Positions 7,007 through 14,085 of a stretch of 18,304 bases of DNA are shown in pieces. Where the stretch lies: NCBI GenBank assembly GCA_009925955.1, contig RFPX01000006.1, forward strand, positions 1 to 18,304. The letters are read 5' to 3'. The position numbers and the translations under genes are program-made. The notes under the pieces are model-generated. The model saw nothing but the letters and a program-made list of their open reading frames with translations. It was not told where the DNA came from and ran no database searches. The DNA comes from Betaproteobacteria bacterium. GTDB taxonomy: Bacteria; Pseudomonadota; Gammaproteobacteria; Burkholderiales; Burkholderiaceae_C. Position 1 is the first letter of the stretch, and every line of letters starts with the position of its first letter.

Positions 7007-7044
7007 GTGTCAACTGCAAGCGTCAACTCAAGTTGACACTTGAC
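7007..7044. promoter_or_regulatory. Candidate operator: clustered GTCAACT half-sites in divergent Rieske/xseB gap
   Basis: The 171-base divergent gap contains GTCAACT at 7009-7015, GTCAACT at 7022-7028, and the inverse AGTTGAC at 7031-7037. The last two form a 16-base palindrome with a CA centre. The outer pair extends to a perfect 9-base inverted repeat, GTGTCAACT (7007-7015) and AGTTGACAC (7031-7039), separated by 15 bases. The two direct copies are 13 bases apart, and a partial fourth, TTGAC, lies at 7040-7044. This arrangement fits a dimeric regulator. No regulator gene is adjacent, so the binding protein is unknown. It lies upstream of a -10-like TAGAAT for the Rieske gene (6975-6970, minus) and of TACAAT for xseB (7052-7057). 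Confidence 0.5.
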
Positions 7045-7051
7045 CGATGCC

Positions 7052-7057
7052 TACAAT
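7052..7057 (+). promoter_or_regulatory. Putative -10 element of the xseB-ispA-dxs transcript
   Basis: TACAAT matches the sigma-70 -10 consensus in 5 of 6 positions and would start transcription near 7064, about 20 bases before the xseB ATG. A 17-base spacer would put the -35 over CAAGTT (7029-7034) inside the AGTTGAC half-site. The attractive TTGACA at 7033-7038 is only 13 bases away, too close for a normal promoter. Regulation through the half-site cluster is therefore possible. Confidence 0.35.
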
Positions 7058-7084
7058 CCCGGCTTTTCCAGACCCTCACGCCCC

Positions 7085-7339
7085 ATGAAGTCAGACCTGC
7101 CTGAGGAATCCCCCCCGAGCGATGGCGCCCCCCTGCCCGCGCGCTATGAAGACGCGCTGGCCGAACTTGACGACCTGGTCTTGGCCATGGAGTCCGGACG
7201 TCTGCCCTTGGATGAACTGCTGGTGGCCTACCGCCGTGGCGCCGCGCTGTTGGCATTCTGCCGAGACCGGCTGCAGGCGGTCGAAGAACAGGTGAAGGTG
7301 CTGGAGGACGGCCAGCTCAAGCCCTGGAGAGGCTCCTGA
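7085..7339 (+). CDS. xseB: Exodeoxyribonuclease VII small subunit XseB
   Basis: Small subunit of exonuclease VII, which with the large subunit XseA degrades single-stranded DNA to oligonucleotides in repair. It has 84 residues (family about 75-90), is rich in acidic and Leu residues, and forms helices. The signature YEDALAELDDLVLAMESGRLPLDELLVAYRRGAALLAFCRDRLQAVEEQVKVLE is present in full. ATG 7085 is chosen because the protein then begins MKSDLPEE with a normal short tail. An in-frame TTG at 7040 would add 15 residues and would lie upstream of the predicted -10, so it is unlikely. No clear Shine-Dalgarno sequence is seen. The stop is followed by the ispA start after 2 bases, the same xseB-ispA-dxs order as in E. 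coli. xseA is not in the window. Confidence 0.93.
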   Translation: MKSDLPEESPPSDGAPLPARYEDALAELDDLVLAMESGRLPLDELLVAYRRGAALLAFCRDRLQAVEEQVKVLEDGQLKPWRGS

Positions 7340-7341
7340 GC

Positions 7342-8226
7342 ATGGACTTCCAGGCCTGGATGAACGAGCAACTGCAGCAGGTGGAGCAGGCCCTGTCGGC
7401 CTGGGTGCCCGCCGATGCGCCGGCGGGCCTGGGACAGGCCATGCGCTACGGTGTCCTCGACGGCGGCAAGCGCCTGCGGCCCTTGTTGGTGCTGGCGGCG
7501 GCCCAGGCCGTGGGCGGCTTGCGGCCTGCGGCGCTGCGCGCGGCCTGTGCGGTGGAGCTCATCCACGCCTACTCCCTGGTGCACGACGACATGCCCTGCA
7601 TGGACAACGACGTGCTGCGCCGCGGCAAGCCCACGGTGCATGTGCGCTTTGGACAAGCCCAGGCCATGCTGGCGGGTGACGCCATGCAGGCCCTGGCCTT
7701 TGAGCTGCTCACCCCGTTGGACGATGCGGAACTGGCGCCGGCCTTGCAGGCGCGCCTGGTGGCCGTGCTCGCGCGCGGCGCTGGGCATTCCGGCATGGCC
7801 GGGGGCCAGGCGATCGACTTGGCCAGCGTAGGGCAGCAGCTGCAAGAAGCGCAGTTGCGCCGCATGCACGAGCTCAAAACCGGCGCGCTGCTGCAGGCCA
7901 GTGTGGACATGGGTGCGCTGTGTGGCACGGCCGGCGGCGCCACGCGAGCCGCGCTCAGCCGTTACGGGCATGCCATCGGCCTGGCCTTTCAGGTGGTGGA
8001 CGACATCCTGGATGTCACCCAGGACACTCAGGTGCTGGGCAAGACCGCCGGCAAAGATCAGGAACAATTCAAACCCACTTATGTGTCGCTGATGGGCCTT
8101 CAGGCCGCCCAGGAACACGCTCACGAACTGCACGAGCAGGCGCTTGCGGCCCTGGCAGACAGCGCCCTGCCCGATACCCAACGGCTGCGTGAACTCGCAG
8201 ACCTGGTGGTGCACCGCCAGCATTGA
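7342..8226 (+). CDS. ispA: (2E,6E)-farnesyl diphosphate synthase (polyprenyl synthetase family)
   Basis: Short-chain trans-isoprenyl diphosphate synthase of 294 residues that adds isopentenyl diphosphate to dimethylallyl and geranyl diphosphate, giving C15 farnesyl diphosphate for quinone and undecaprenyl synthesis. The first Asp-rich motif is HDDMPCMDND at residues 81-90, of the D-D-x4-D type usual in bacterial FPP synthases. The second is DDILD at 220-224. Other family landmarks are YGVLDGGKRLRPLL, RRGKPTVH, GQAIDL and KTAGKDQEQFKPTYVSLMG. The start at ATG 7342 lies 2 bases after the xseB stop, with GAGAGG at 7327-7332 as a possible ribosome site inside the xseB end. The product length (C15 rather than C10 or C20) is inferred from family membership and the gene neighbourhood. 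Confidence 0.95.
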   Translation: MDFQAWMNEQLQQVEQALSAWVPADAPAGLGQAMRYGVLDGGKRLRPLLVLAAAQAVGGLRPAALRAACAVELIHAYSLVHDDMPCMDNDVLRRGKPTVHVRFGQAQAMLAGDAMQALAFELLTPLDDAELAPALQARLVAVLARGAGHSGMAGGQAIDLASVGQQLQEAQLRRMHELKTGALLQASVDMGALCGTAGGATRAALSRYGHAIGLAFQVVDDILDVTQDTQVLGKTAGKDQEQFKPTYVSLMGLQAAQEHAHELHEQALAALADSALPDTQRLRELADLVVHRQH

Positions 8227-8257
8227 CGGCGCACCCAAACGAGCCGGAGGACCCACC

Positions 8258-10183
8258 ATGTCCATGCCCACCTTCCCCTTGCTGGAATCGATCCACAGCC
8301 CTGCCGACTTGCGTCGGCTGACACGGCTGGAGCTGAAGTCCCTGGCGCGTGAGCTGCGCGAGTTCCTGCTGCAGTCGGTGGGCAAAACCGGCGGCCACCT
8401 CTCGAGCAACCTGGGCACGGTGGAGCTCACCATCGCCCTGCATGCCGTCTACAACACGCCAGAAGACCGTTTGGTGTGGGACGTGGGCCACCAAACCTAT
8501 CCGCACAAGATCCTCACCGGCCGGCGCGAGCGCTTCCACACCCTGCGCCAGTTGGGCGGCTTGTCGGGATTTCCGCGCCGCGACGAAAGCGAGTACGACA
8601 CCTTCGGTACCGCGCACTCCTCCACCTCGATTTCTGCGGCGCTGGGCATGGCCCTGGGCGCGCAGCTCAAGGGTGAAAACCGCAAAGCCGTGGCCATCAT
8701 CGGCGACGGCGCCATGAGTGCGGGCATGGCCTTTGAGGCCCTGAACAACGGGGGTGTGCCGCATGGCGGTATCACCGCCGACCTGCTGGTGGTGCTCAAC
8801 GACAACGACATGTCGATCAGCCCACCCGTGGGCGCGCTCAACAAGTACCTGGCGCGGCTGATGAGCGGCAAGTTTTATGCGGCCGCGCGCGAATCGGCCA
8901 AGAGCGTGCTGCGCAATGCGCCGCCCCTGTTCGAATTGGCGCGCCGCTTTGAAGAACACGCCAAGGGCATGGTGGCCCCCTCGACCATCTTCGAGGAATT
9001 CGGCTTCAACTACGTAGGCCCGATCGATGGCCACGACCTCGACGCCTTGATTCCCACGCTGGAGAACATGCGCCAGATGAAGGGGCCGCAGTTCCTGCAC
9101 GTGGTCACGAAAAAGGGCTATGGCTACAAGCTGGCCGAGGCCGACCCCATCAAGTACCACGGCCCCTCGCCCTTCGATCCCACACAGGGCATCCAAAAGC
9201 CGGCCACACCGCCCAAGCCCACCTTCACCCAGGTGTTTGGCAACTGGCTGTGCGACATGGCCGCGGCCGACCCGCGCCTGGTGGGCATCACGCCGGCCAT
9301 GCTCGAGGGCTCGGGCATGGTGGAGTTTCAAAAGCGCTTCCCGCAGCGCTGCCACGATGTGGGCATCGCCGAGCAGCATGCCGTGACCTTCGCAGGCGGC
9401 CTGGCCTGCGAGGGCCTCAAGCCGGTGGTGGCCATCTACTCCACCTTCTTGCAGCGCGGCTATGACCAGCTCATCCACGACGTGGCCTTGCAAAACCTGC
9501 CCATGGTGTTTGCGCTGGACCGCGCGGGCATCGTGGGCGCGGATGGCGCCACGCATGCGGGGGCCTACGACATTGCCTTCGTGCGCTGCGTGCCCAATAT
9601 GAGCCTGCTCACGCCCTCAGACGAACGCGAGTGCCGCATGGCCTTGTCCACCGCCCACGGGCAACAACACCCCGTGGCGGTTCGCTACCCGCGCGGCGCC
9701 GGGGTGGGGGTCGAAGCCGGCACCGACCTGGATACGTTTGAATGGGGCAAGGGCGTGGTGCGTCGCCAGGCCGCTCCCGCCTTGGCTGGTCAGCCGCGGT
9801 TGGCCATCCTGGCCTTCGGCACGCTGCTGCACCCTGCGCTCAAGGCGGCGGAAGCGCTCAACGCCACGGTGGCCGACATGCGCTTTGTCAAACCCTTGGA
9901 TGCGGCCTTGGTGCTGGAGCTGGCCCGTACTCACGACGCCCTGGTGACCATCGAAGACGGCTGCCTGATGGGTGGGGCCGGATCAGCAGTGCTGGAGTTC
10001 CTGCAGGCGCAGGGCGTGGTGATGCCGGTGCTCAACCTGGGCTACCCCGATGTGTTCATCGAGCATGGCGACCCGGCCAAGCTGAACGCCCAAATGGGGT
10101 TGGACGCGGCCGGGATCGAGCGCGCCATTCGGGAGCGCTTTCCCACACTGGGGCATGTGGCGCCCTCAGCCGAAGCAGCCTAG
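8258..10183 (+). CDS. dxs: 1-deoxy-D-xylulose-5-phosphate synthase
   Basis: Thiamine-diphosphate enzyme that joins pyruvate and glyceraldehyde-3-phosphate to form 1-deoxy-D-xylulose-5-phosphate, first step of the MEP isoprenoid pathway and also a precursor for thiamine and pyridoxal. It has 641 residues (E. coli 620). The TPP/Mg motif begins GDGAMSAGMAFEALNN at residue 149 and closes with VVLNDNDMSIS. The catalytic glutamate is about residue 372 in DVGIAEQHAVTFAGG, followed by the transketolase pyrimidine-binding region (YSTFLQRGYDQLIHDVALQ). Substrate His residues appear in VGHQTYPHKILTGR. GGAGG at 8246-8250 lies 7 bases before ATG 8258, which fixes the start. The open frame back to 8144 overlaps ispA and is rejected. 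It lies 31 bases after ispA and is probably in the same operon. Confidence 0.97.
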   Translation: MSMPTFPLLESIHSPADLRRLTRLELKSLARELREFLLQSVGKTGGHLSSNLGTVELTIALHAVYNTPEDRLVWDVGHQTYPHKILTGRRERFHTLRQLGGLSGFPRRDESEYDTFGTAHSSTSISAALGMALGAQLKGENRKAVAIIGDGAMSAGMAFEALNNGGVPHGGITADLLVVLNDNDMSISPPVGALNKYLARLMSGKFYAAARESAKSVLRNAPPLFELARRFEEHAKGMVAPSTIFEEFGFNYVGPIDGHDLDALIPTLENMRQMKGPQFLHVVTKKGYGYKLAEADPIKYHGPSPFDPTQGIQKPATPPKPTFTQVFGNWLCDMAAADPRLVGITPAMLEGSGMVEFQKRFPQRCHDVGIAEQHAVTFAGGLACEGLKPVVAIYSTFLQRGYDQLIHDVALQNLPMVFALDRAGIVGADGATHAGAYDIAFVRCVPNMSLLTPSDERECRMALSTAHGQQHPVAVRYPRGAGVGVEAGTDLDTFEWGKGVVRRQAAPALAGQPRLAILAFGTLLHPALKAAEALNATVADMRFVKPLDAALVLELARTHDALVTIEDGCLMGGAGSAVLEFLQAQGVVMPVLNLGYPDVFIEHGDPAKLNAQMGLDAAGIERAIRERFPTLGHVAPSAEAA

Positions 10184-10245
10184 TCTGGGCGACAATACAG
10201 GGTTTCCCCGGTCTGCCGGCCTGCCCAGGCCTGTTGTTTGGCTCC

Positions 10246-11049
10246 ATGACGCACCCCACCGACGCCCTGCCCATCCCCGACACGCAAAGCGAGCGCGACG
10301 AACGCCACTTGGCGATTCAACGCGTGGGCGTGAAGGGCGTGCGCTACCCCTTGAAGGTGCGGGTGGCCGGCCAGGTGCAGCAAACGGCCGCCGACTGGAC
10401 CCTGGACGTGGCCCTGCCGGCCGAGAAGAAGGGCACCCACATGTCCCGCTTCGTGGCTTGGCTCAACGACCTGGACGCCCGCAGCGACGCCCTGGACGCC
10501 CAGAGCCTGCGCGCGGGCTTGGAAGACATGTTGCAGCGGCTGGGTGCCGAAGAAGGCCGCATCGAGGCCGCGTTCACCTTCTTCATCAAAAAGCGCGCCC
10601 CGGTTTCGGGCGTGGCCAGCTTGCTGGACTACCAAGGCCGCTGGGTGGCGCAACGGGTGGCCTCACGCACCGAGATTTGGTGCGAAGTGGCGGTGCCGGT
10701 GAAGAGCCTGTGCCCCTGCTCCAAGGAGATTTCCGACTACGGGGCGCACAACCAGCGTTCGCAGGTGACGATACGCGCTCAGGTGCTGCAGGCCTTGGCC
10801 TGGGAAGACCTGGTGCGCTTTGCTGAAGAAAGCGCCTCGAGCGAAATCTGGCCGCTGCTCAAGCGGCCGGATGAGAAGTGGATCACCGAACGGGCCTACG
10901 AAAACCCCAAGTTCGTGGAAGACCTGGTGCGGGACGTGGCGCTGCGGCTGAATGCCGAGCCGGGCATTGGGGCCTACAGCGTGGACGTGGAGAACTTTGA
11001 GAGCATCCACAACCATTCGGCGTTTGCGCGGATCGAGCGGGCTGCTTGA
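10246..11049 (+). CDS. folE2: GTP cyclohydrolase FolE2 (type IB)
   Basis: Converts GTP to 7,8-dihydroneopterin triphosphate for folate synthesis. FolE2 (COG1469) is unrelated in sequence to classical FolE and in studied species tolerates metals other than zinc. The protein has 267 residues. The metal/active-site motif SLCPCSKEISDYGAHNQRS has Cys156 and Cys158, and the C-terminal IHNHSAFARIE is characteristic. EKKGTHMSRFV is the conserved substrate-region motif near residue 65. ATG 10246 (MTHPTDALPIPDTQSERD) starts the family-like sequence, and the frame upstream runs inside dxs with unrelated residues. The 62-base gap after dxs contains GACAATACAGG, a weak -10-like sequence at 10191, and a small GC stem at 10218-10231. 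Both read-through from dxs and a separate start are possible. Folate supply has no direct link to the isoprenoid genes. Confidence 0.95.
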   Translation: MTHPTDALPIPDTQSERDERHLAIQRVGVKGVRYPLKVRVAGQVQQTAADWTLDVALPAEKKGTHMSRFVAWLNDLDARSDALDAQSLRAGLEDMLQRLGAEEGRIEAAFTFFIKKRAPVSGVASLLDYQGRWVAQRVASRTEIWCEVAVPVKSLCPCSKEISDYGAHNQRSQVTIRAQVLQALAWEDLVRFAEESASSEIWPLLKRPDEKWITERAYENPKFVEDLVRDVALRLNAEPGIGAYSVDVENFESIHNHSAFARIERAA

Positions 11050-11065
11050 GCGCTCTGTGAACAAC

Positions 11066-11256
11066 GGACGGCTCGGTGGCGGCAGGGGCATACCCCCTTG
11101 GCCCCACGGCACCTGGCCGGCCTGAACGGCCGGCTCACTGCGATGCTCTCAACCCAAGTTGGTGCGCCAGCGCACACAACTTGGTTTACTGCGCTTCTCG
11201 TGCGGAGCCGTTTTAAGGGGCTACGGGGGTATGCCCCCGCCGCCACCGAACCGTCC
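11066..11256. repeat. Long imperfect inverted repeat element (40-base arms, ~111-base structured centre)
   Basis: The left arm, 11066-11105, and the right arm, 11217-11256, match in inverse orientation at 36 of 40 bases. The outer 32 bases differ at only two positions. Each arm also holds its own short hairpin, GGGG-CATA-CCCC on the left and GGGGG-TATG-CCCCC on the right. Just inside, ACGGC (11106-11110) can pair with GCCGT (11207-11211). The centre holds two more stems: CCGGCC/GGCCGG (11117-11133) and a longer one at 11154-11184. It fills most of the 233-base gap between the converging folE2 and polA. No open reading frame with family resemblance, transposase or clear target duplication is seen. 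It could be a MITE-like or REP-pair element, a bidirectional terminator, or a structured RNA. Confidence 0.8.
11154..11184. repeat. Strong internal hairpin within the inverted-repeat element
   Basis: CCAAGTTG (11154-11161) pairs perfectly with CAACTTGG (11177-11184). Directly inside it GTGCGC (11162-11167) pairs with GCGCAC (11170-11175), with one bulged A at 11176 and a CA tip, for 14 base pairs in total. The direct repeat ACTGCG flanks it at 11137-11142 and 11188-11193. It has no adjacent T run, so it is not a classical terminator by itself. Confidence 0.7.
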
Positions 11257-11282
11257 TTGGTGCGAACCGGGATATCCCTGCG

Positions 11283-14057
11283 TTAATGGGCCTGTTCCCA
11301 ATTTGGGCCTATACCCACTTCGGCAAGCAGGGGCACTTTGAGTTGGGCCACGCTGGCCATCAGGCGCGGCAGTGCTTCTTGGGCCCAGGGCACTTCAGCG
11401 TCGGGCACTTCGAGCACCAATTCGTCGTGAACCTGCATCACCATGCGGGTGGACCGCTGCTCGTCATCCAAGGCTTTCTGCACCGCCATCATGGCCAGCT
11501 TGATGAGGTCGGCCGCTGTGCCTTGCATGGGGGCGTTGATGGCCTGGCGTTCAGCGGCTGAGCGGCGGGGGCCGTTGCCGCCGCGGATCTCGGGCAGTAC
11601 CAAGCGGCGGCCGAAGACGGTTTCCACATAGCCTCGCTCGGCGGCTTGCGCCTTGGTCTCGTCCATGTAGCGCTTGACGCCGGCAAAGCGGGCGAAGTAG
11701 CGGTCGATGTAGTCGCGCGCGGCCTTTTGCTCGATACCCAGGTTCGAGGCCAAGCCGAAGGCGCCCATGCCATAGATGAGGCCGAAGTTGATCACCTTGG
11801 CGTAGCGGCGCTGCTCCGAGCTCACCTCCGCCACCGGCACGCCGAACACCTCACTGGCGGTGGCCTTGTGCACATCAACGCCTTCGGCGAAGGCACGCAA
11901 CAGGCCGGGGTCTTCGCTGATGTGGGCCATGATGCGCAACTCGATTTGCGAGTAGTCGGCGCTCATCAGCACATGCCCGGGTGGCGCAATGAAGGCCTCG
12001 CGGATGCGGCGGCCTTCGGCGGTGCGGATGGGGATGTTTTGCAGATTGGGTTCGTTGCTCGACAAGCGCCCGGTGACGGCCACGGCCTGCTGGTAACTGG
12101 TGTGCACGCGGCCGGTGCGAGGGTTCACCATCTGCGGCAGCTTGTCGGTGTAGGTGCTCTTGAGTTTGGACAGGCTGCGGTGCTCTAAAAGCTTGGCCGG
12201 TAGCGGGTAGTCGGCTGCCAGTTCTTGCAAGACTTCCTCGTCGGTCGACGGTGCACCGGTGGCGGTCTTTTTCTTCACCGGCAGGCCCAAGCGGTTGAAC
12301 AGGATCTCGCCGATCTGCTTGGGTGAGCCCAGGTTGAAGGGCTGCCCGGCAATCTCGTAAGCCTGTTGCTCCAAGCCCATGATGCGCTCGCCCAGCTCGC
12401 GGCTTTGCTGCTGCAGCACGGCCGAGTCCACCAGCACGCCGTGGCGCTCCATGCGCTGAAGAATCACCGCGCAGGGCATCTCGATGTCTTGGTAGACGCG
12501 GCGCAGGCCGCTCTCGCGCTCGAGTTGCGGCCACAGCACCTGGTGCACGTGCAGGGTCATGTCGCTGTCTTCGCCGGAATAGCGGGTGGCCTTGTCCAGG
12601 TCGACCTGCGAAAACGGAATCTGGTGCACCCCTTTGCCGCAGACCTCTTCATAAGACAGCCCACGCCGGTTCAAGTGCCGCTCGGCCAGGCTTTCCAAGC
12701 TGTGCGAGCGGTGGGCTTCCAGCACATAGCTTTGCAGCAGAGTGTCGTGCACATAGCCCCTCACGGTGATGCCCGCATTGGCCATCACGTGCAGGTCGTA
12801 CTTGATGTTCTGGCCCAGCTTGGCCGCAGCGGCATCTTCAAACCACGGACGAAGCACCTCCAACACCATGGCCGCATCCAACTGCTGCGGTACACCAGGG
12901 TAGTCATGGTGCAGCGGGATGTACGCGGCTTGTCCGGGCGTGACGGAAAAACTCAATCCCACCAGGCGCGCGGCCATGGGGTCCAGGGAATCGGTTTCGG
13001 TGTCGAAGGCCACCAGTTGGGCGCTGCGGATGCGCTGCAGCCAAGCCTGAAATTGCTCCGGGGTGCTCACCGTCTCGTACAGCACGGGCTCGGTCAGAGG
13101 GGGGATGACCACGCGATCAGCAGCGGGTGCATCGGCCGCTGCAGTGCTGGCGGCACCCGCCGCAGCGGGCGGTGTGCGGCCCTTGACCCCCTGCGCATCG
13201 AGTTCGCGCAGCCAGGTGCGAAAGCCGTAGCGTTGATAGAAGTCATGCAAGGCGGCTTGGTCCACTTCGCGCAGCGCCAAGCGCTCCAGCGCCGGCCAGC
13301 CTTCGATGGACGCGGCCAAGTCGCAGTCGCATTTCACGGTGACCAGGCGCCGGCCCATGGGCAGCCAGTCCAAGGCTTTGCGCAGGTTCTCGCCTGCCGC
13401 TCCCTTGATGGTGGCGGCGGCTGCGATGACCCCATCCAGGCTGCCGTACTCGGCAATCCATTTGGCGGCCGTCTTGGGGCCCACCTTCTCCACGCCGGGC
13501 ACGTTGTCCACCGCGTCGCCCATGAGGGTGAGGTAGTCGATGATGCGCTCGGGCGGCACGCCGAACTTGGCCAAGACCCCGGCTTCATCCAAAGACTCGT
13601 TGCTCATGGTGTTGACCAGGCCCACATCGGGCGTGACCAGCTGCGCCAGGTCTTTGTCGCCGGTGGAAATCAACACCCGATGACCGCTGGCGGACGCCTG
13701 GCGCGCCAAGGTGCCGATGACGTCATCGGCTTCGATGCCGCCGACCTGAAGCACGGGCCAACCCAACAGGCGCACCACTTCGTGGATGGGCTCGATCTGC
13801 TGCACCAAGGGCTCGGGCATGGGCGCGCGGTGGCCCTTGTAGTCGGGGTACCACTCGTCGCGGAAGGTGGGCCCGGGTGCGTCGAACACACAGGCCGCAT
13901 GCTCGGCGGGGTACTGCTCGCGCAGGCGCTTCATCATGGCCACCATGCCGTGCACCGCCCCCGTGGGGAAACCGGCGGGCGAGCGCAGGTCGGGCATCGC
14001 GTGGAAGGCGCGGTAGAGGTAGCTGGAGCCGTCGACCAGGAGCATCAGGGGTTTCAT
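11283..14057 (-). CDS. polA: DNA polymerase I
   Basis: Family A DNA polymerase of 924 residues (E. coli 928) for Okazaki-fragment processing and excision repair. Domain order: N-terminal 5'-3' nuclease (about 1-290, MLLVDGSSYLYRAFHAMPDLR and GIEADDVIGTLARQ); an Ala-rich linker (AAAGAASTAAADAPAADR); 3'-5' exonuclease with intact DxE (Asp352, Glu354 in FDTETDSLDP), so proofreading is predicted active; polymerase domain with motif A DYSQIELR (Asp701), motif B RRYAKVINFGLIYGMGAFGLA and motif C MQVHDELVLEV (His877, Asp878). It ends at TAA 11283-11285. The start ATG 14057 gives MKPLMLLVDG, and Met5 is an alternative. It is divergent from thrB with only 28 bases between, which contain TAAACT 8 bases before the ATG and no Shine-Dalgarno sequence, so a very short leader is possible. 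Confidence 0.97.
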   Translation of the reverse strand: MKPLMLLVDGSSYLYRAFHAMPDLRSPAGFPTGAVHGMVAMMKRLREQYPAEHAACVFDAPGPTFRDEWYPDYKGHRAPMPEPLVQQIEPIHEVVRLLGWPVLQVGGIEADDVIGTLARQASASGHRVLISTGDKDLAQLVTPDVGLVNTMSNESLDEAGVLAKFGVPPERIIDYLTLMGDAVDNVPGVEKVGPKTAAKWIAEYGSLDGVIAAAATIKGAAGENLRKALDWLPMGRRLVTVKCDCDLAASIEGWPALERLALREVDQAALHDFYQRYGFRTWLRELDAQGVKGRTPPAAAGAASTAAADAPAADRVVIPPLTEPVLYETVSTPEQFQAWLQRIRSAQLVAFDTETDSLDPMAARLVGLSFSVTPGQAAYIPLHHDYPGVPQQLDAAMVLEVLRPWFEDAAAAKLGQNIKYDLHVMANAGITVRGYVHDTLLQSYVLEAHRSHSLESLAERHLNRRGLSYEEVCGKGVHQIPFSQVDLDKATRYSGEDSDMTLHVHQVLWPQLERESGLRRVYQDIEMPCAVILQRMERHGVLVDSAVLQQQSRELGERIMGLEQQAYEIAGQPFNLGSPKQIGEILFNRLGLPVKKKTATGAPSTDEEVLQELAADYPLPAKLLEHRSLSKLKSTYTDKLPQMVNPRTGRVHTSYQQAVAVTGRLSSNEPNLQNIPIRTAEGRRIREAFIAPPGHVLMSADYSQIELRIMAHISEDPGLLRAFAEGVDVHKATASEVFGVPVAEVSSEQRRYAKVINFGLIYGMGAFGLASNLGIEQKAARDYIDRYFARFAGVKRYMDETKAQAAERGYVETVFGRRLVLPEIRGGNGPRRSAAERQAINAPMQGTAADLIKLAMMAVQKALDDEQRSTRMVMQVHDELVLEVPDAEVPWAQEALPRLMASVAQLKVPLLAEVGIGPNWEQAH

Positions 14058-14085
14058 AGAATGTCAGTTTACGCACCCCGCACCC

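Noticed and set aside
5014..7036. Long plus-strand frames (344 and 399 codons) across the sulfurtransferase and Rieske genes
   Set aside because: Arg/His/Pro/Gln-rich shadow frames; the minus-strand genes carry complete catalytic motifs.
7033..7057. TTGACA and TACAAT as a standard sigma-70 promoter for xseB
   Set aside because: The spacer is only 13 bases, well short of about 17, so TTGACA is better read as part of the GTGTCAACT/AGTTGACAC repeat.
8069..9556. Very long open frame (495 codons) antisense to dxs and ispA
   Set aside because: Composition follows the dxs codons in a GC-rich genome (rich in Arg, Gln, His, Gly and Val), no family motif is seen, and dxs itself is fully supported.
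10218..10231. GGCCT-GCCC-AGGCC stem before folE2 as a dxs terminator
   Set aside because: The stem is only 5 bases and is followed by TGTTGTTTGG rather than a T tract, close to the folE2 start; too weak to call.
11066..11256. Inverted-repeat element as 6S RNA, tmRNA, SRP RNA or an integron attC site
   Set aside because: Size alone is compatible with 6S RNA, but no known conserved segments of these RNAs were recognised, and the RYYYAAC/GTTRRRY core pair of attC is absent at the ends.
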